From assembly GCF_021272345.1 (NCBI RefSeq), contig NZ_JAJSDQ010000002.1, forward strand, positions 620,001-684,000: a DNA stretch of 64,000 nt, written 5' to 3'. This document shows positions 38,674-48,313 of this stretch, in pieces (the first letter of the stretch is position 1; the number at the start of each line of letters is the position of its first letter). Under the pieces are notes generated by a model. That model was not told the origin of the DNA, searched no databases, and saw nothing but the letters and a program-made list of their open reading frames with translations. The DNA is from Ornithinimicrobium sediminis. GTDB lineage: Bacteria; Actinomycetota; Actinomycetes; Actinomycetales; Dermatophilaceae. Both the position numbers and the translations under genes were made by a program.

Positions 38674-39750
38674 TCACGCGTGCTTCTGCTCGAACTCCTT
38701 CATGAAGTCGATGAGGGCCTCGACGCCCTCCATGGGCATGGCGTTGTAGATGCTGGCTCGCATGCCGCCCACGGAGCGGTGGCCCTCGAGGTTGGCCAGT
38801 CCTGCGGCTGCGGCGCCGCTGACGAAGTCCTTCTCCAGGGCGGGGTCGGCGACGAGGAAGGGCACGTTCATCCAGGACCGCGCCTGCGGCGCGACCGGGT
38901 TGGAGTAGAAGTCCGAGGCGTCGATGGCCGCGTAGAGGCGGTCGGCCTTGGCTTTGTTGCGCTCGCCCATGGCCTGCAGGCCGCCGGTGTCCCTGATCCA
39001 CTCGAGCGTCAGCCCCAGGAGGTACCACCCGAAGGTGGGAGGGGTGTTGAGCATGGAGCCGCTGGCCGCCATCCGGGAGTAGTCCCACACCGAGGGGGTG
39101 CTCTGCCGCGCGTGGCCGACGAGGTCCTCGCGCACGATGACCAGGCACAGCCCGGCCGGCCCGAGGTTCTTCTGGGCTCCGGCGTAGATGAGGCCGAACC
39201 TCGAGACGTCCAGCGGGCGGGACATGATTGTGGAGGACATGTCCGCGACCAGGGGCACGTCCACCTCCGGGACGTACCCGAACTCCACCCCGCCGATGGT
39301 CTCGTTCGGGGTGTAGTGGAGGTAGGCCGCTCCGTCGCTCGAGCCAAAGGCGCCCTGGGCGGGCACCGTGCTGTAGCCGGAGGCCGCCTCGTCGGCCACG
39401 ACGGTGACCGGTGCGTACTTCTCGGCCTCGGCGATCGCCTTCGCCGACCAGGCCCCGGTGTTGACCACGTCCACGGAGGCGCCTTCGGGGGCAAGGTTCT
39501 GCGGGATCGCGGAGAACTGTCCCGTCGCCCCGCCCTGCAGGAAGAGCACGTGGTAGCCCGCGGGCACGCCCAGGAGCTCACGGACCAGGGCCTCGGACTG
39601 CTCTGCGACGGCGACGAAGTCCTTGCTGCGGTGCGAGACCTCCATCACGGACATGCCCTTGGAGCGCCAGTCCGTGAGCTCGGACCGCGCCTGCTCGAGG
39701 ACGTCGAGGGGCATCGTCGCCGGCCCCGCGGCGAAGTTGTAGACACGCAC
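38674..39750 (-). CDS. serC: Phosphoserine aminotransferase
   Basis: SerC (358 aa) converts phosphohydroxypyruvate to phosphoserine with glutamate and PLP. It has the N-terminal VYNFAAGPATMPLDVLEQ, EVSHRSKDF, and the PLP lysine in AGAQKNLGPAG. The GTG at 39750 (VRVYNFAAGP) is chosen because the family starts there and GGAAG lies upstream. The gene is divergent from the DUF1015 gene, whose -10 is 85 bases away, and precedes serA. Confidence 0.96.
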   Translation of the reverse strand: MRVYNFAAGPATMPLDVLEQARSELTDWRSKGMSVMEVSHRSKDFVAVAEQSEALVRELLGVPAGYHVLFLQGGATGQFSAIPQNLAPEGASVDVVNTGAWSAKAIAEAEKYAPVTVVADEAASGYSTVPAQGAFGSSDGAAYLHYTPNETIGGVEFGYVPEVDVPLVADMSSTIMSRPLDVSRFGLIYAGAQKNLGPAGLCLVIVREDLVGHARQSTPSVWDYSRMAASGSMLNTPPTFGWYLLGLTLEWIRDTGGLQAMGERNKAKADRLYAAIDASDFYSNPVAPQARSWMNVPFLVADPALEKDFVSGAAAAGLANLEGHRSVGGMRASIYNAMPMEGVEALIDFMKEFEQKHA

Positions 39751-39813
39751 AGGTCTTCCACCTTCAGGGTCGTGATTGCGGAGGCCACAGCGTAGCAACC
39801 TGCAGCGGCGTGC

Positions 39814-39840
39814 TTGACCACGCGGCAACCCCGGTAGCCT
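39814..39840 (+). promoter_or_regulatory. Predicted promoter of the DUF1015 gene
   Basis: TTGACC (39814-39819) and TAGCCT (39835-39840) form a -35/-10 pair with a 15-base spacer; the -10 ends 9 bases before the ATG at 39849. The transcript would be leaderless or nearly so. Confidence 0.5.
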
Positions 39841-39848
39841 CCTGCGGC

Positions 39849-41051
39849 ATGAGCGCCGTGCACCCCATCAGCCAGGCCTGGATCAGCACCGGTGGCACCG
39901 GTGCCCAGAACTACGACGAGTTCGCCGACGACGCCGAGATCAGCCGGATCCTGCAGGACGCCCCCCACAGTGCGCTGGGGGTCGAGATGCCGCATCGGGC
40001 ACCGGACAGCCTCGGTGCCACGTTCGCCGAGGCGCTGCCGGCGGCGGCCGAGAGGCTGGCTGCCGCCCAGCGGGCGGGAGCCTACCGCTCGGCCCGGGAC
40101 GTGCTCGGCGTCTACCGCATCTCGGGCCGCCCCGGGGGTCGTGCGTCCCACGGGGTGTTCGCCATGGTCGACACGGCAGAGATCTCCGGCCGTGCGGACG
40201 AGCCGGGTCTGGTCATCCGCAACGAGGACGTCTTCCTCGACAAGGTGCGGGAGCGGGTCGCCCTGATCGAGGCCGTGGACCACCTGCTCTCGCCGGTGCT
40301 GCTGCTGCAGACCGAGCACGACGCCGCGCTGCAGGATGCGCTGGTGCAGGTCACCGAGACCGTGGCGCCGGACGTGCGGGACGTCGACCAGGCGGGGCGT
40401 GTCCACGAGGTCTGGGCAGTCTCCGACCCTGCCGTCGTGGGACGGATCTGTGACCTGGCCGGCGGCGGCGAGCTGGTGGTGGCCGACGGCAACCACCGGA
40501 GCCTGGCCGCGCAGACCGCCGGGCTCACCCGCTTCCTGTCTGTCGTGACGACTCCGGGCTCGGTCGACCTCGACCCCTACCACCGGCTTCTCTCCGCGCT
40601 GCCCGAAGAGGTGCCCGACCTGGTCGAGGCACTGCGCAGCCGGGGCGCCCAGGTCTCACCACTCGAGGGACCCACAGAGGTGCCCGGCGAGCCCGGCGTC
40701 GTCCACCTGCACACGCCCACGGGCGGGTATGCCGTGCGCCTGCCGGTGCCCGCGGGCGCTGCCGGCGTCGACCGCCTCGACCACGCCGTCGTCGAGGCCG
40801 TGGTGGTGCGGGGCGTGCTGGGCTGGGACCCGGGGGACAAGCGCATCCGCTACATCGGCGGCGACTACCCCGCGGCCTGGCTACGCGAGCAGGTGGACGC
40901 GGGGCATGCCGCTGTCGCGGTGCTCATCGCGCCGGTGCGCGTCGACGACTTCGTGGCGGTCAACCTCGACCGGGCCAAGATGCCGCGCAAGTCCACGTGG
41001 TTCACGCCCAAGGCCCGGGCAGGCCTCGTGGTGGCCCGGCGCGAAGGCTGA
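39849..41051 (+). CDS. DUF1015 family protein
   Basis: A 400-aa cytosolic protein of unknown function. The family features are visible: YRISGRPGG, VADGNHRSLAAQTAG around residue 215, and the C-terminal AKMPRKSTWFTPKARAGLV that matches the conserved 'MPxKSTxFxPK' ending of DUF1015. DUF1015 genes are often found next to serA and serC, so a role linked to serine or C3 metabolism is plausible but not shown. It runs divergently from serC and is followed two bases after its stop by the DUF2344 gene. Confidence 0.87.
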   Translation: MSAVHPISQAWISTGGTGAQNYDEFADDAEISRILQDAPHSALGVEMPHRAPDSLGATFAEALPAAAERLAAAQRAGAYRSARDVLGVYRISGRPGGRASHGVFAMVDTAEISGRADEPGLVIRNEDVFLDKVRERVALIEAVDHLLSPVLLLQTEHDAALQDALVQVTETVAPDVRDVDQAGRVHEVWAVSDPAVVGRICDLAGGGELVVADGNHRSLAAQTAGLTRFLSVVTTPGSVDLDPYHRLLSALPEEVPDLVEALRSRGAQVSPLEGPTEVPGEPGVVHLHTPTGGYAVRLPVPAGAAGVDRLDHAVVEAVVVRGVLGWDPGDKRIRYIGGDYPAAWLREQVDAGHAAVAVLIAPVRVDDFVAVNLDRAKMPRKSTWFTPKARAGLVVARREG

Positions 41052-41053
41052 CC

Positions 41054-41761
41054 GTGGCCCGGCGCACACCGGAGGGGCCGGCCCCCGACCCCGCGGTGCA
41101 GAAGCTGCGGATCCGGTACGCCAAGCGCGGGCGTATGCGGTTCACCTCCACCCGCGACTTCCAGCGTGCCCTGGAGCGCGCGGTGCGCAAGGCAGGGCTG
41201 CCGATGGCGTTCTCGGCCGGCTTCCACCCCCATCCCAGGATCAGCTATGCCAACGCGGCGCCGACCGGGGCCGCCAGCGAGGCGGAGTACGTCGAGATCT
41301 CGCTGACCCGCGAGGTGGACCCCGACTCCGTGGGTCCTCTGCTCGACGCGGCGCTGCCGGCCGGTCTGGACGTCGTCTCCGTGGTCCGCTCCCCGCCCGG
41401 GGCCCTGGCCGACGCGCTCCAGGCCAGCGTCTGGGAGATGGACTTCCGGGACGGCGACGCCGGGGCGGTCCGCGCGGCGGCCACGGGGCTGCTGGCCACC
41501 GAGGAGCTCCGGGTGACCCGGATGATGAAGCAGGGCCCGCGGGAGCTCGACGTCAGGGCGGCGCTGGTGGGCGTCGAGACGGCCCAGCACGGGGCACGGG
41601 TCGAGGCCACGGTCCGGCATACGATCCCCACCATCCGGCCGGAGGAGATCTGGACGGCGATGCGCGCCGTCACGGGTGCCGACCTGCCCAGGCCGGTGAG
41701 CACGCGGCTGCGACAGGGGCCGCTGACCGAGGACGGTGCAGTCCTCGACCCGCCGGTCTGA
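41054..41761 (+). CDS. DUF2344 (TIGR03936) protein, radical-SAM partner
   Basis: A 235-aa protein with the family start LRIRYAKRGRMRFTSTRDFQRALERAVRKAGLP and FSAGFHPHPRISYANA. It is encoded next to, or fused with, the TIGR03960 radical SAM protein in most genomes and is thought to act with it. In this window the two are separated by serA, serC and DUF1015. The GTG start two bases after the DUF1015 stop is preferred over an upstream in-frame codon in the DUF1015 gene. Confidence 0.9.
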   Translation: MARRTPEGPAPDPAVQKLRIRYAKRGRMRFTSTRDFQRALERAVRKAGLPMAFSAGFHPHPRISYANAAPTGAASEAEYVEISLTREVDPDSVGPLLDAALPAGLDVVSVVRSPPGALADALQASVWEMDFRDGDAGAVRAAATGLLATEELRVTRMMKQGPRELDVRAALVGVETAQHGARVEATVRHTIPTIRPEEIWTAMRAVTGADLPRPVSTRLRQGPLTEDGAVLDPPV

Positions 41762-42071
41762 CCTGGCGAAGCAGCCCGTCCTCGGCCGGCTGTGCGATAC
41801 TGCCGATGGCCTCGCGGTCATCCCACACCCGCCGCGAGTCCCGGTGACACCTCACCCGCAGTGCGGCCTCCAGCCGGCACGCGTGGCGCCGCTCCGGCGC
41901 TCGGGGGCACCGGCATCGCCGGATGACGCGCGAGGTGCGCGAGCCCGGAGATGCAGCGGACTGACTTCCGTCCGGCCCGCCTGGGTCCGACGACGCACCC
42001 GCGCCAGGCAGAGGGTGGGCCATACGGCCCGGTGTGGGCCCTCTCGCCCGGCATGGAAGGACGACACGTCC
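41762..42071 (+). promoter_or_regulatory. 310-base leader upstream of rne
   Basis: No long gene lies here. A -10-like GATACT (41796-41801) could start a leader of about 265 bases. It contains a short ORF (41806-41847), several GC-rich inverted repeats, and a small hairpin GGGCC-ATAC-GGCCC (42017-42030) before the rne ribosome site. Long, structured 5' leaders are known to mediate RNase E autoregulation in enterobacteria; the same is an inference here. Confidence 0.4.
41806..41847 (+). CDS. Possible 13-codon upstream ORF in the rne leader
   Basis: ATG to TGA reads MASRSSHTRRESR. The ATG follows a -10-like GATACT by only a few bases, so a leaderless transcript could begin with it. The peptide is basic and has no known relatives. 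It could control rne translation by upstream translation or may be chance. Confidence 0.2.
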   Translation: MASRSSHTRRESR

Positions 42072-44687
42072 ATGACGGACAACTCCACCCCCGAGACCCC
42101 GGCAGCAACCCACCCGGACGCACCGCCGTCCCTCTTCTCGGCCCCCGAGCCGGCAGATCCGCAGCCGCTCTCCCCCACCCCGGCCGCGGCCCCGGCCCCA
42201 GCCTCCGGAGGCTCGCCCTTCGGGCTGGTCTTCCAGGCGCCCGACCTCTCCGAGGTCCCGGCACGGCCGCGCCGCCGGCGCGACGAGTCCGATCAGGCTG
42301 CGGGGGAGAAGGACGACGAGCAGCCCACGGAGGAGCAGGCGCCCAGGGCCCGTCAGGGCGAGGAGCCCAGGACGAAGAAGAAGGGCGAGGACACGGCCGC
42401 GAAGGGGGACTCGAAAAGCAGTGCCTCGCCCCAGGGTGGACAGCCCACCGACGAGGGTGAGTCCGACGGCACCGACCAGGACGGCGACGACGACGCCGGC
42501 GACGGGCAGGGCTCGCGCGGGCGCCGCCGCCGGCGCGGGGGCAAGGGCCGGCGCAGCAGGGGCGGCACCGAGGACACGAACGAGCAGGACGAGGACAAGC
42601 CGGGCGCCGGGGACGGGAGCCGAGGCGACGGCGACAAGGACTCCGCCCGGGGACAGCGTGGCGGGTCCGACGACGGCCAGCAGGACGGGTCTGCCTCCGG
42701 CTCCGACGACGACTCCGACGAGGGGGAGTCGGGCAGCCGACGACGTCGTCGCCGCCGCCGCGGGGAGGGCACCGAGCGTGCCGCCCGTGACGAGGTGTCG
42801 GGGGTGAAGGGGTCGACCCGGCTGGAGGCCAAGCGCCAGCGCCGCCGGGAGGGACGCGAGGCGGGTCGCCGCCGCACGGTCATCTCCGAGGCCGAGTTCC
42901 TGGCTCGCCGCGAGAGCGTCGAGCGGGTGATGGTCGTCCGCGGGCTGCAGGACCGCACCCAGATCGGTGTCCTCGAGGACGGCGTGCTCGTGGAGCACTA
43001 CGTCTCGCGGGAGACCCAGGCGACGATGGTCGGCAACGTCTACCTCGGTCGCGTGCAGAACGTGCTGCCCAGCATGGAGGCAGCGTTCGTCGACGTGGGC
43101 AAGGGCCGCAACGCGGTCCTCTACGCCGGTGAGGTGAACTGGGACGTCGCCGGTCTGGAGGTCAACCAGGCCAAGCGCATCGAGAACGCCCTCTCCTCCG
43201 GGGACTCCGTGCTGGTGCAGGTGACCAAGGACCCGATCGGTCACAAGGGAGCCCGGCTGACCTCCCAGATCTCGCTGCCGGGGCGCTACCTGGTCTACGT
43301 GCCCGGCAACACGATGACGGGCATCTCCCGCAAGCTGCCCGACACGGAGCGGGCACGCCTGAAGAAGATCCTCAAGGAGGTCGTGCCGGAGGGTGTCGGG
43401 GTCATCGTGCGCACGGCGGCCGAGGGTGCCAGCGAGGCCGAGCTCCGCGCCGACGTGGAGCGGCTCACGGCCGTCTGGGAGCGCATCCAGGCCAAGTCGG
43501 CCGCCAAGGGCGCCAGCGCCCCGGTGCTGCTGCACGGTGAGCCCGACATGACGGTGCGGGTCATCCGGGACGTGTTCAACGAGGACTTCTCCCGTCTGGT
43601 GGTCTCCGGTGAGCGTGCCTGGACCGAGGTGAGCGACTACATCGAGAGTGTGGCGCCCGACCTGGCCGACCGGGTCGAGAAGTGGACCGGCCAGCAGGAC
43701 GTCTTCACGCACTACCGGGTCACCGAGGCGCTCGCCAAGGCCATGGACCGCAAGGTGTGGCTGCCCTCCGGCGGGTCGCTGGTCATCGACCGCACCGAGG
43801 CGATGACGGTGGTCGACGTCAACACGGGCAAGTTCGTCGGCTCCGGTGGCAACCTCGAGGAGACCGTCACGAAGAACAACATCGAGGCGGCCGAGGAGAT
43901 CGTCCGCCAGCTCCGCCTGCGTGACATCGGCGGCATCATCGTCATCGACTTCATCGACATGGTGCTGGAGAGCAACCGTGACCTCGTGGTGCGGCGCCTG
44001 CTCGAGTGCCTGGGCCGCGACCGCACCAAGCACCAGGTGGCCGAGGTCACCTCACTGGGGCTCGTGCAGATGACCCGCAAGAGGGTGGGCTCCGGGCTCA
44101 TCGAGGTCTTCTCCGAGCCCTGTGCCCACTGCAGCGGACGCGGCCTGGTCGTGCACACCGAGCCGGTCGAGCGGTCCTCCGGGGACGCGGGCAACGGCAA
44201 CGGTGGCAGTGGCAAGGGACGCTCGCGCAAGGGCCGTGGTGCGGGCTCCGGTGAGGTCACCGGCCAGGGTGCGCCGAACGTGCTGCCGCCGCCCAACCCG
44301 AACGGCCCGACGCCGGCTCAGATCGCTGCGGCGGCCCATGCTGCGGCGCTCAACGCCGGGTCCAGCGACGAGACCGCCAACGCCCAGGCCAAGGCGGTCG
44401 TGCAGGAGATGTCCGAGGACGACGCGACGACGAGGACGCCGTCTCCGGTCTCTGAGGCGGCCGCGGACACTCCCGGGGCCGCCGCGCCTCGGGACGGCGC
44501 GGAGGCCGGGTCCTCGGATGCCCCGGAGGCTGGCGAGCCGGCGGAGACCACCGGGCCCGCGCCGGCCGTGGTCCCGGAGCCGGTGGAGCCGGCACCGGCG
44601 GCCCGCCCGCGGCGTCGGCGTGGCCGCGTCGTGGCACCGGCAGGCCCGCCCGGAGCCACGGAGACCACGGAGGTGTCGGCCAGCTGA
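42072..44687 (+). CDS. rne: Ribonuclease E/G
   Basis: The main endoribonuclease for mRNA decay and rRNA/tRNA processing. The 871-aa protein has a low-complexity N-terminal extension rich in Asp, Glu, Gly, Arg and Ser (about residues 1-280), then the catalytic core starting [19 protein letters not shown] (about 285), an S1 domain with [22 protein letters not shown], the DNase I-like site [12 protein letters not shown] (about 579) with downstream IIVIDFIDM, and the zinc-link motif CAHCSGRG (about 683). The C-terminal tail is disordered. Actinobacterial RNase E usually carries such flanking disordered arms around the core. Confidence 0.95.
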   Translation: MTDNSTPETPAATHPDAPPSLFSAPEPADPQPLSPTPAAAPAPASGGSPFGLVFQAPDLSEVPARPRRRRDESDQAAGEKDDEQPTEEQAPRARQGEEPRTKKKGEDTAAKGDSKSSASPQGGQPTDEGESDGTDQDGDDDAGDGQGSRGRRRRRGGKGRRSRGGTEDTNEQDEDKPGAGDGSRGDGDKDSARGQRGGSDDGQQDGSASGSDDDSDEGESGSRRRRRRRRGEGTERAARDEVSGVKGSTRLEAKRQRRREGREAGRRRTVISEAEFLARRESVERVMVVRGLQDRTQIGVLEDGVLVEHYVSRETQATMVGNVYLGRVQNVLPSMEAAFVDVGKGRNAVLYAGEVNWDVAGLEVNQAKRIENALSSGDSVLVQVTKDPIGHKGARLTSQISLPGRYLVYVPGNTMTGISRKLPDTERARLKKILKEVVPEGVGVIVRTAAEGASEAELRADVERLTAVWERIQAKSAAKGASAPVLLHGEPDMTVRVIRDVFNEDFSRLVVSGERAWTEVSDYIESVAPDLADRVEKWTGQQDVFTHYRVTEALAKAMDRKVWLPSGGSLVIDRTEAMTVVDVNTGKFVGSGGNLEETVTKNNIEAAEEIVRQLRLRDIGGIIVIDFIDMVLESNRDLVVRRLLECLGRDRTKHQVAEVTSLGLVQMTRKRVGSGLIEVFSEPCAHCSGRGLVVHTEPVERSSGDAGNGNGGSGKGRSRKGRGAGSGEVTGQGAPNVLPPPNPNGPTPAQIAAAAHAAALNAGSSDETANAQAKAVVQEMSEDDATTRTPSPVSEAAADTPGAAAPRDGAEAGSSDAPEAGEPAETTGPAPAVVPEPVEPAPAARPRRRRGRVVAPAGPPGATETTEVSAS

Positions 44688-44694
44688 GCCGGGT

Positions 44695-44724
44695 TTGGCC
44701 GCCGGCCCACCAGGGCTGTAGGCT
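44695..44724 (+). promoter_or_regulatory. Predicted rplU-rpmA promoter
   Basis: TTGGCC (44695-44700) and TAGGCT (44719-44724) have an 18-base spacer. The leader to rplU is about 125 bases and contains a small hairpin AGGGAC-GTC-GTCCCT (44811-44825) shortly before the ribosome site. The leader might carry L21 feedback control, but no match to a known L21 leader can be claimed. Confidence 0.5.
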
Positions 44725-44854
44725 TACTCGTCGGTGCGCGCCCAGGATCTTGCCCTCCGGGCAGCGGGTCCGGCCCGTCCGGGACGAGAGTCCCACCCGA
44801 GCACCACGAAAGGGACGTCGTCCCTCCATCAGACTGCAGGAAGTGAGTAGCAAC

Positions 44855-45163
44855 GTGTACGCGATCGTTCGTGCTGGCGGCCGCCAGGAGAAGGTCTCCG
44901 TCGGCGACGTCCTCATCATCGACAAGGTGAGCGCCCAGGCCGGCGAGTCCGTCGAGCTCGCTCCGCTGCTCCTCGTCGACGGCTCCTCGGTCACCTCCGA
45001 CGCGGACTCGCTGGCCAAGGCCAGCGTCACCGCCGAGGTCGTCCAGGCCACCAAGGGTCCGAAGATCATCATCCAGAAGTACAAGAACAAGACCGGCTAC
45101 AAGAAGCGTCAGGGCCACCGCCAGCCGCTGACGCAGGTCAAGATCACCGCGATCAACGCCTGA
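44855..45163 (+). CDS. rplU: 50S ribosomal protein L21
   Basis: L21 (102 aa) begins [19 protein letters not shown] from a GTG and ends with the RNA-binding [26 protein letters not shown]. The GTG at 44855 matches the family N terminus; an in-frame GTG four codons upstream is part of the ribosome site region (GGAAGTGAG). It is followed by rpmA and obg in the conserved order. Confidence 0.96.
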   Translation: MYAIVRAGGRQEKVSVGDVLIIDKVSAQAGESVELAPLLLVDGSSVTSDADSLAKASVTAEVVQATKGPKIIIQKYKNKTGYKKRQGHRQPLTQVKITAINA

Positions 45164-45211
45164 GCGCCGCTCACAACCCCTCCATCACTGAGCAGAAGGT
45201 AGGCATCAGCC

Positions 45212-45475
45212 ATGGCACACAAGAAGGGTGCGTCCTCGACCCGCAACGGTCGCGACTCGAACGCACAGCGTCTGGGCGTCAAGCGCTTCGGTGGTCAGGT
45301 CGTCGGCGCGGGGGAGATCCTCGTGCGCCAGCGCGGCACCCACTTCCACCCCGGTGACGGCGTCGGCCGTGGCGGCGACGACACGCTGTTCGCCCTGGTC
45401 GACGGCACCGTCCAGTTCGGCTCCAAGCGGGGCCGCAAGACCGTGAACGTGCTGACCGAGGACGTCTCCGTCTGA
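45212..45475 (+). CDS. rpmA: 50S ribosomal protein L27
   Basis: L27 (87 aa) begins [28 protein letters not shown] and contains [21 protein letters not shown]. Its N-terminal tail reaches the peptidyl transferase centre. It is cotranscribed with rplU after a 48-base gap carrying AGAAGG upstream of the ATG. Confidence 0.98.
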   Translation: MAHKKGASSTRNGRDSNAQRLGVKRFGGQVVGAGEILVRQRGTHFHPGDGVGRGGDDTLFALVDGTVQFGSKRGRKTVNVLTEDVSV

Positions 45476-45506
45476 CGCGGACACGCCGCACACGCAGCCA
45501 ACAGCC

Positions 45507-45544
45507 GGACGCCGGTGGGAGCGAGGAGCTCTCCACCGGCGTCC
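45507..45544 (+). terminator. Hairpin after rpmA
   Basis: A perfect 12-bp stem GGACGCCGGTGG / CCACCGGCGTCC with a 14-base loop lies between rpmA and obg. It fits a terminator or attenuator that would give ribosomal genes more transcript than obg. Confidence 0.6.
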
Positions 45545-45574
45545 TGCTGTATCCGTCCCTTGAGAGGATGAACC

Positions 45575-47080
45575 ATGACCACGTTCGTCGACCGTGTCGT
45601 CCTGCACCTGCGAGCGGGCAACGGCGGGCACGGCGTTGCCTCCGTGCACCGTGAGAAGTTCAAGCCGCTCGGGGGGCCCGACGGAGGCAACGGGGGTCGG
45701 GGCGGCAACATCGTGCTGCGCGTCGACAGCCAGATGACGACGCTGCTGGACTACCACCGCGGCCCGCACCGCAGTGCTCCCAACGGCCAGCCGGGTGGGG
45801 GCAGCGAGAAGCATGGCGCCAACGGCGAGGACCTCGTGCTGGCGGTGCCCGAGGGCACGGTGGTGTCCAACCGCCACGGGGAGGTGCTGGCCGACCTGGT
45901 GGGGGACGGGGCCGAGTATGTCGCCGCCCAGGGCGGGCGCGGTGGCCTCGGCAACAAGGCGCTGGCCTCACCGCGCCGCAAGGCCCCGGGGTTCGCCCTG
46001 CTCGGTGAGCCGGGCGAGGAGCGCGACGTCGTCCTCGAGCTCAAGACCCTGGCGGACGTGGCGCTGATCGGCTTCCCGTCCGCGGGCAAGTCCTCCCTGG
46101 TCTCCGTGCTCAGCGCGGCCAAGCCCAAGATCGCCGACTACCCGTTCACCACCCTCGTGCCCAACCTGGGGGTGGTCACCGCCGGTGGCGAGCGGTTCAC
46201 CGTGGCCGACGTCCCGGGCCTCATCCCCGGGGCGTCCGAGGGCAAAGGGCTGGGCCTGCAGTTCCTGCGCCACGTCGAGCGCTGCCACCTGCTGGTCCAT
46301 GTCATCGACTGCGCCACGCTGGAGCCCGGGCGCGACCCGCTGACCGACCTCGACGTGATCGAGCACGAGCTCGCCGAGTACGTCCCCGATGCCTCTCTCG
46401 GCGGCATCCCCCTGGCCGACCGCGTGCGCATCGTCGTGCTCAACAAGGCCGACGTGCCCGAGGCCAGGGAGCTGGCCGAGATGGTCCGGCCCGACCTGGA
46501 GGCCCGCGGCCTGGAGGTGCACATCGTCTCTGCCGTCGCGCACCAGGGGCTCAAGGAGCTCACCTACGCGCTGTCGGGCCACGTCGTCCGTGCCCGCGCG
46601 GCGGCCCCGCCGGCCGAGCCCACACGCGTGGTGCTGCGACCCAAGGCCGTGGACGACAGCGGCTTCACGGTCCGCCGCGAGAACACCTCCGACGGAGAGC
46701 TCTTCCGCGTCATCGGCGAGCGGCCCACGCGGTGGGTGCGCCAGACCGACTTCAGCAACGACGAGGCGGTCGGCTACCTCGCCGACCGGCTCAACCGTCT
46801 CGGGGTCGAGGACGAGCTGCTCAAGGCCGGTGCCGTCGCCGGCTCCACCGTGCTCGTCGGGCCCGAGGACGACGCGGTCGTCTTCGACTGGGAGCCCACC
46901 CTGTCCTCAGGGGCCGAGCTGCTCGGTCAGCGCGGCCAGGACCTGCGCCTGCAGGAGCGTGACCGGCCGACCCGCAGCGAGAAGCGCGAGTCCTTCTACG
47001 CCAAGATGGATGCCGCCCAGGCGGCGCGCGAGGAGCTCGCGGCCGACCGCCAGGCGGGACGCTGGGTCGACGAGGAGTAG
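45575..47080 (+). CDS. obg: Obg/CgtA GTPase
   Basis: A 501-aa GTPase that works in 50S assembly and stress control. The N-terminal Obg glycine-rich fold ([17 protein letters not shown] onward, [15 protein letters not shown]), the GTPase domain with [25 protein letters not shown] and NKAD, and the C-terminal OCT domain ([21 protein letters not shown]) are all visible. The order rplU-rpmA-obg-proB is conserved. An ATG with GAGAGG upstream was chosen. Confidence 0.97.
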   Translation: MTTFVDRVVLHLRAGNGGHGVASVHREKFKPLGGPDGGNGGRGGNIVLRVDSQMTTLLDYHRGPHRSAPNGQPGGGSEKHGANGEDLVLAVPEGTVVSNRHGEVLADLVGDGAEYVAAQGGRGGLGNKALASPRRKAPGFALLGEPGEERDVVLELKTLADVALIGFPSAGKSSLVSVLSAAKPKIADYPFTTLVPNLGVVTAGGERFTVADVPGLIPGASEGKGLGLQFLRHVERCHLLVHVIDCATLEPGRDPLTDLDVIEHELAEYVPDASLGGIPLADRVRIVVLNKADVPEARELAEMVRPDLEARGLEVHIVSAVAHQGLKELTYALSGHVVRARAAAPPAEPTRVVLRPKAVDDSGFTVRRENTSDGELFRVIGERPTRWVRQTDFSNDEAVGYLADRLNRLGVEDELLKAGAVAGSTVLVGPEDDAVVFDWEPTLSSGAELLGQRGQDLRLQERDRPTRSEKRESFYAKMDAAQAAREELAADRQAGRWVDEE

Positions 47081-47117
47081 ACGGACCTTGCATGCATGAT
47101 TATGTGCGGTGATGGAT

Positions 47118-47123
47118 TAGTAT
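47118..47123 (+). promoter_or_regulatory. Predicted -10 of a leaderless proB promoter
   Basis: TAGTAT ends 8 bases before the GTG at 47131. The preceding region (GCATGATTATGTG) is AT-rich for this genome, as expected of a promoter. Confidence 0.45.
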
Positions 47124-47130
47124 GCTGTGC

Positions 47131-48258
47131 GTGTCCGATCTCCGCTCCGCTGTGCGCGACGCGCACCGCATCGTCGTCAAGGTGGGGTCCTCGTCCATCA
47201 CCGCACCTCAGGGCGGGATCGACCGTTACCGCGTCCAGGCGCTCTCCACCGCCATCGCCAAGCGGTGGCAGGGGGAGACCCAGGTGGTGCTGGTCTCCTC
47301 GGGTGCCATCGCGGCAGGGATGACGCCCCTGGGGCTCAGCCGCCGGCCCAAGGACCTCGCGACCCAGCAGGCCGCCGCCAGTGCCGGCCAGGGGAGCCTC
47401 ATGGCGGCCTACACGCAGGCCTTCTCCCCGCACGGACTGACTGTGGGGCAGGTGCTGCTCACCGCTGACGACATGCACCGCCGCAGCCACTACGTGAACG
47501 CCTCACGGACGCTGGAGCGGCTGCTCGAGCTCGAGGTGGTGCCGGTCATCAACGAGAACGACACGGTGGCCACCGACGAGATCCGCTTCGGCGACAACGA
47601 CAGGCTGGCCGCGCTGGTGGCCCACCTCGTCGACGCGGACGCACTCATCCTGCTCTCCGACGTGGACGCCCTCTACGACGGCAACCCGCGGGTGGCGGGC
47701 ACCGCGCGCATCCCCCTCGTGACGAGCACCGAGCAGCTGGTCGGTGTCGACGTCTCCAGCGGGAGCTCACACGTGGGCACCGGTGGCATGGTGACCAAGC
47801 TGGCGGCTGCCACGATGGCCGTCGAGGAGGGCATCACGGTCGTGCTGACGTCGGCGGCCCAGGCCCACGAGGCTCTCCAGGGTGACGACGTGGGCACCCT
47901 CTTCTCGCCCACGGGGTCCAAGAAGTCGGCTCGGCGACGGTGGCTGGCGCACGCCAGCAACGTGACGGGCCGGCTGGTTCTCGACGCGGGGGCCGTCGAG
48001 GCCGTCGTGCAGCGGCAGACGTCCCTGCTCCCCGTCGGGGTGACCCGCATCGAGGGCCGGTTCGCCGCGGGGGACACGGTCGACCTGTGTGCGCCGGACG
48101 GCCACGTCGTCGCCCGGGGGCTCGTCGGCTACAACTCCACCGAGCTGGCCCCCCTGGTGGGTCGCCGGCTCGACACGACGTCGAGCACGCGCTCCCGACC
48201 TCCGGCCGGGCGTGCACCGCGTACCGTCGTGCGTCGTGACGACCTCGTCGTCCTGTGA
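47131..48258 (+). CDS. proB: Glutamate 5-kinase
   Basis: ProB phosphorylates glutamate in the first step of proline synthesis and is normally feedback-inhibited by proline. The protein (375 aa) starts [24 protein letters not shown], with [27 protein letters not shown] and a C-terminal PUA domain ([14 protein letters not shown] onward). The GTG at 47131 is chosen from the promoter spacing; an ATG nine bases upstream would overlap the -10. Followed by proA after 55 bases. Confidence 0.95.
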   Translation: MSDLRSAVRDAHRIVVKVGSSSITAPQGGIDRYRVQALSTAIAKRWQGETQVVLVSSGAIAAGMTPLGLSRRPKDLATQQAAASAGQGSLMAAYTQAFSPHGLTVGQVLLTADDMHRRSHYVNASRTLERLLELEVVPVINENDTVATDEIRFGDNDRLAALVAHLVDADALILLSDVDALYDGNPRVAGTARIPLVTSTEQLVGVDVSSGSSHVGTGGMVTKLAAATMAVEEGITVVLTSAAQAHEALQGDDVGTLFSPTGSKKSARRRWLAHASNVTGRLVLDAGAVEAVVQRQTSLLPVGVTRIEGRFAAGDTVDLCAPDGHVVARGLVGYNSTELAPLVGRRLDTTSSTRSRPPAGRAPRTVVRRDDLVVL

Positions 48259-48313
48259 CCCGTCGTCCTCCGACCCCGGCACCGTCCCGCATCCCCGAGG
48301 AGCCCCCGCCATC

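Noticed and set aside
41670-44033. A 787-codon minus-strand frame over rne
   Set aside because: Antisense shadow of rne; it runs through the rne leader and catalytic core without family features.
44725-44854. Known L21 leader riboregulator before rplU
   Set aside because: A leader and one small hairpin exist, but no sequence or structure match to a described L21 leader can be supported by eye.
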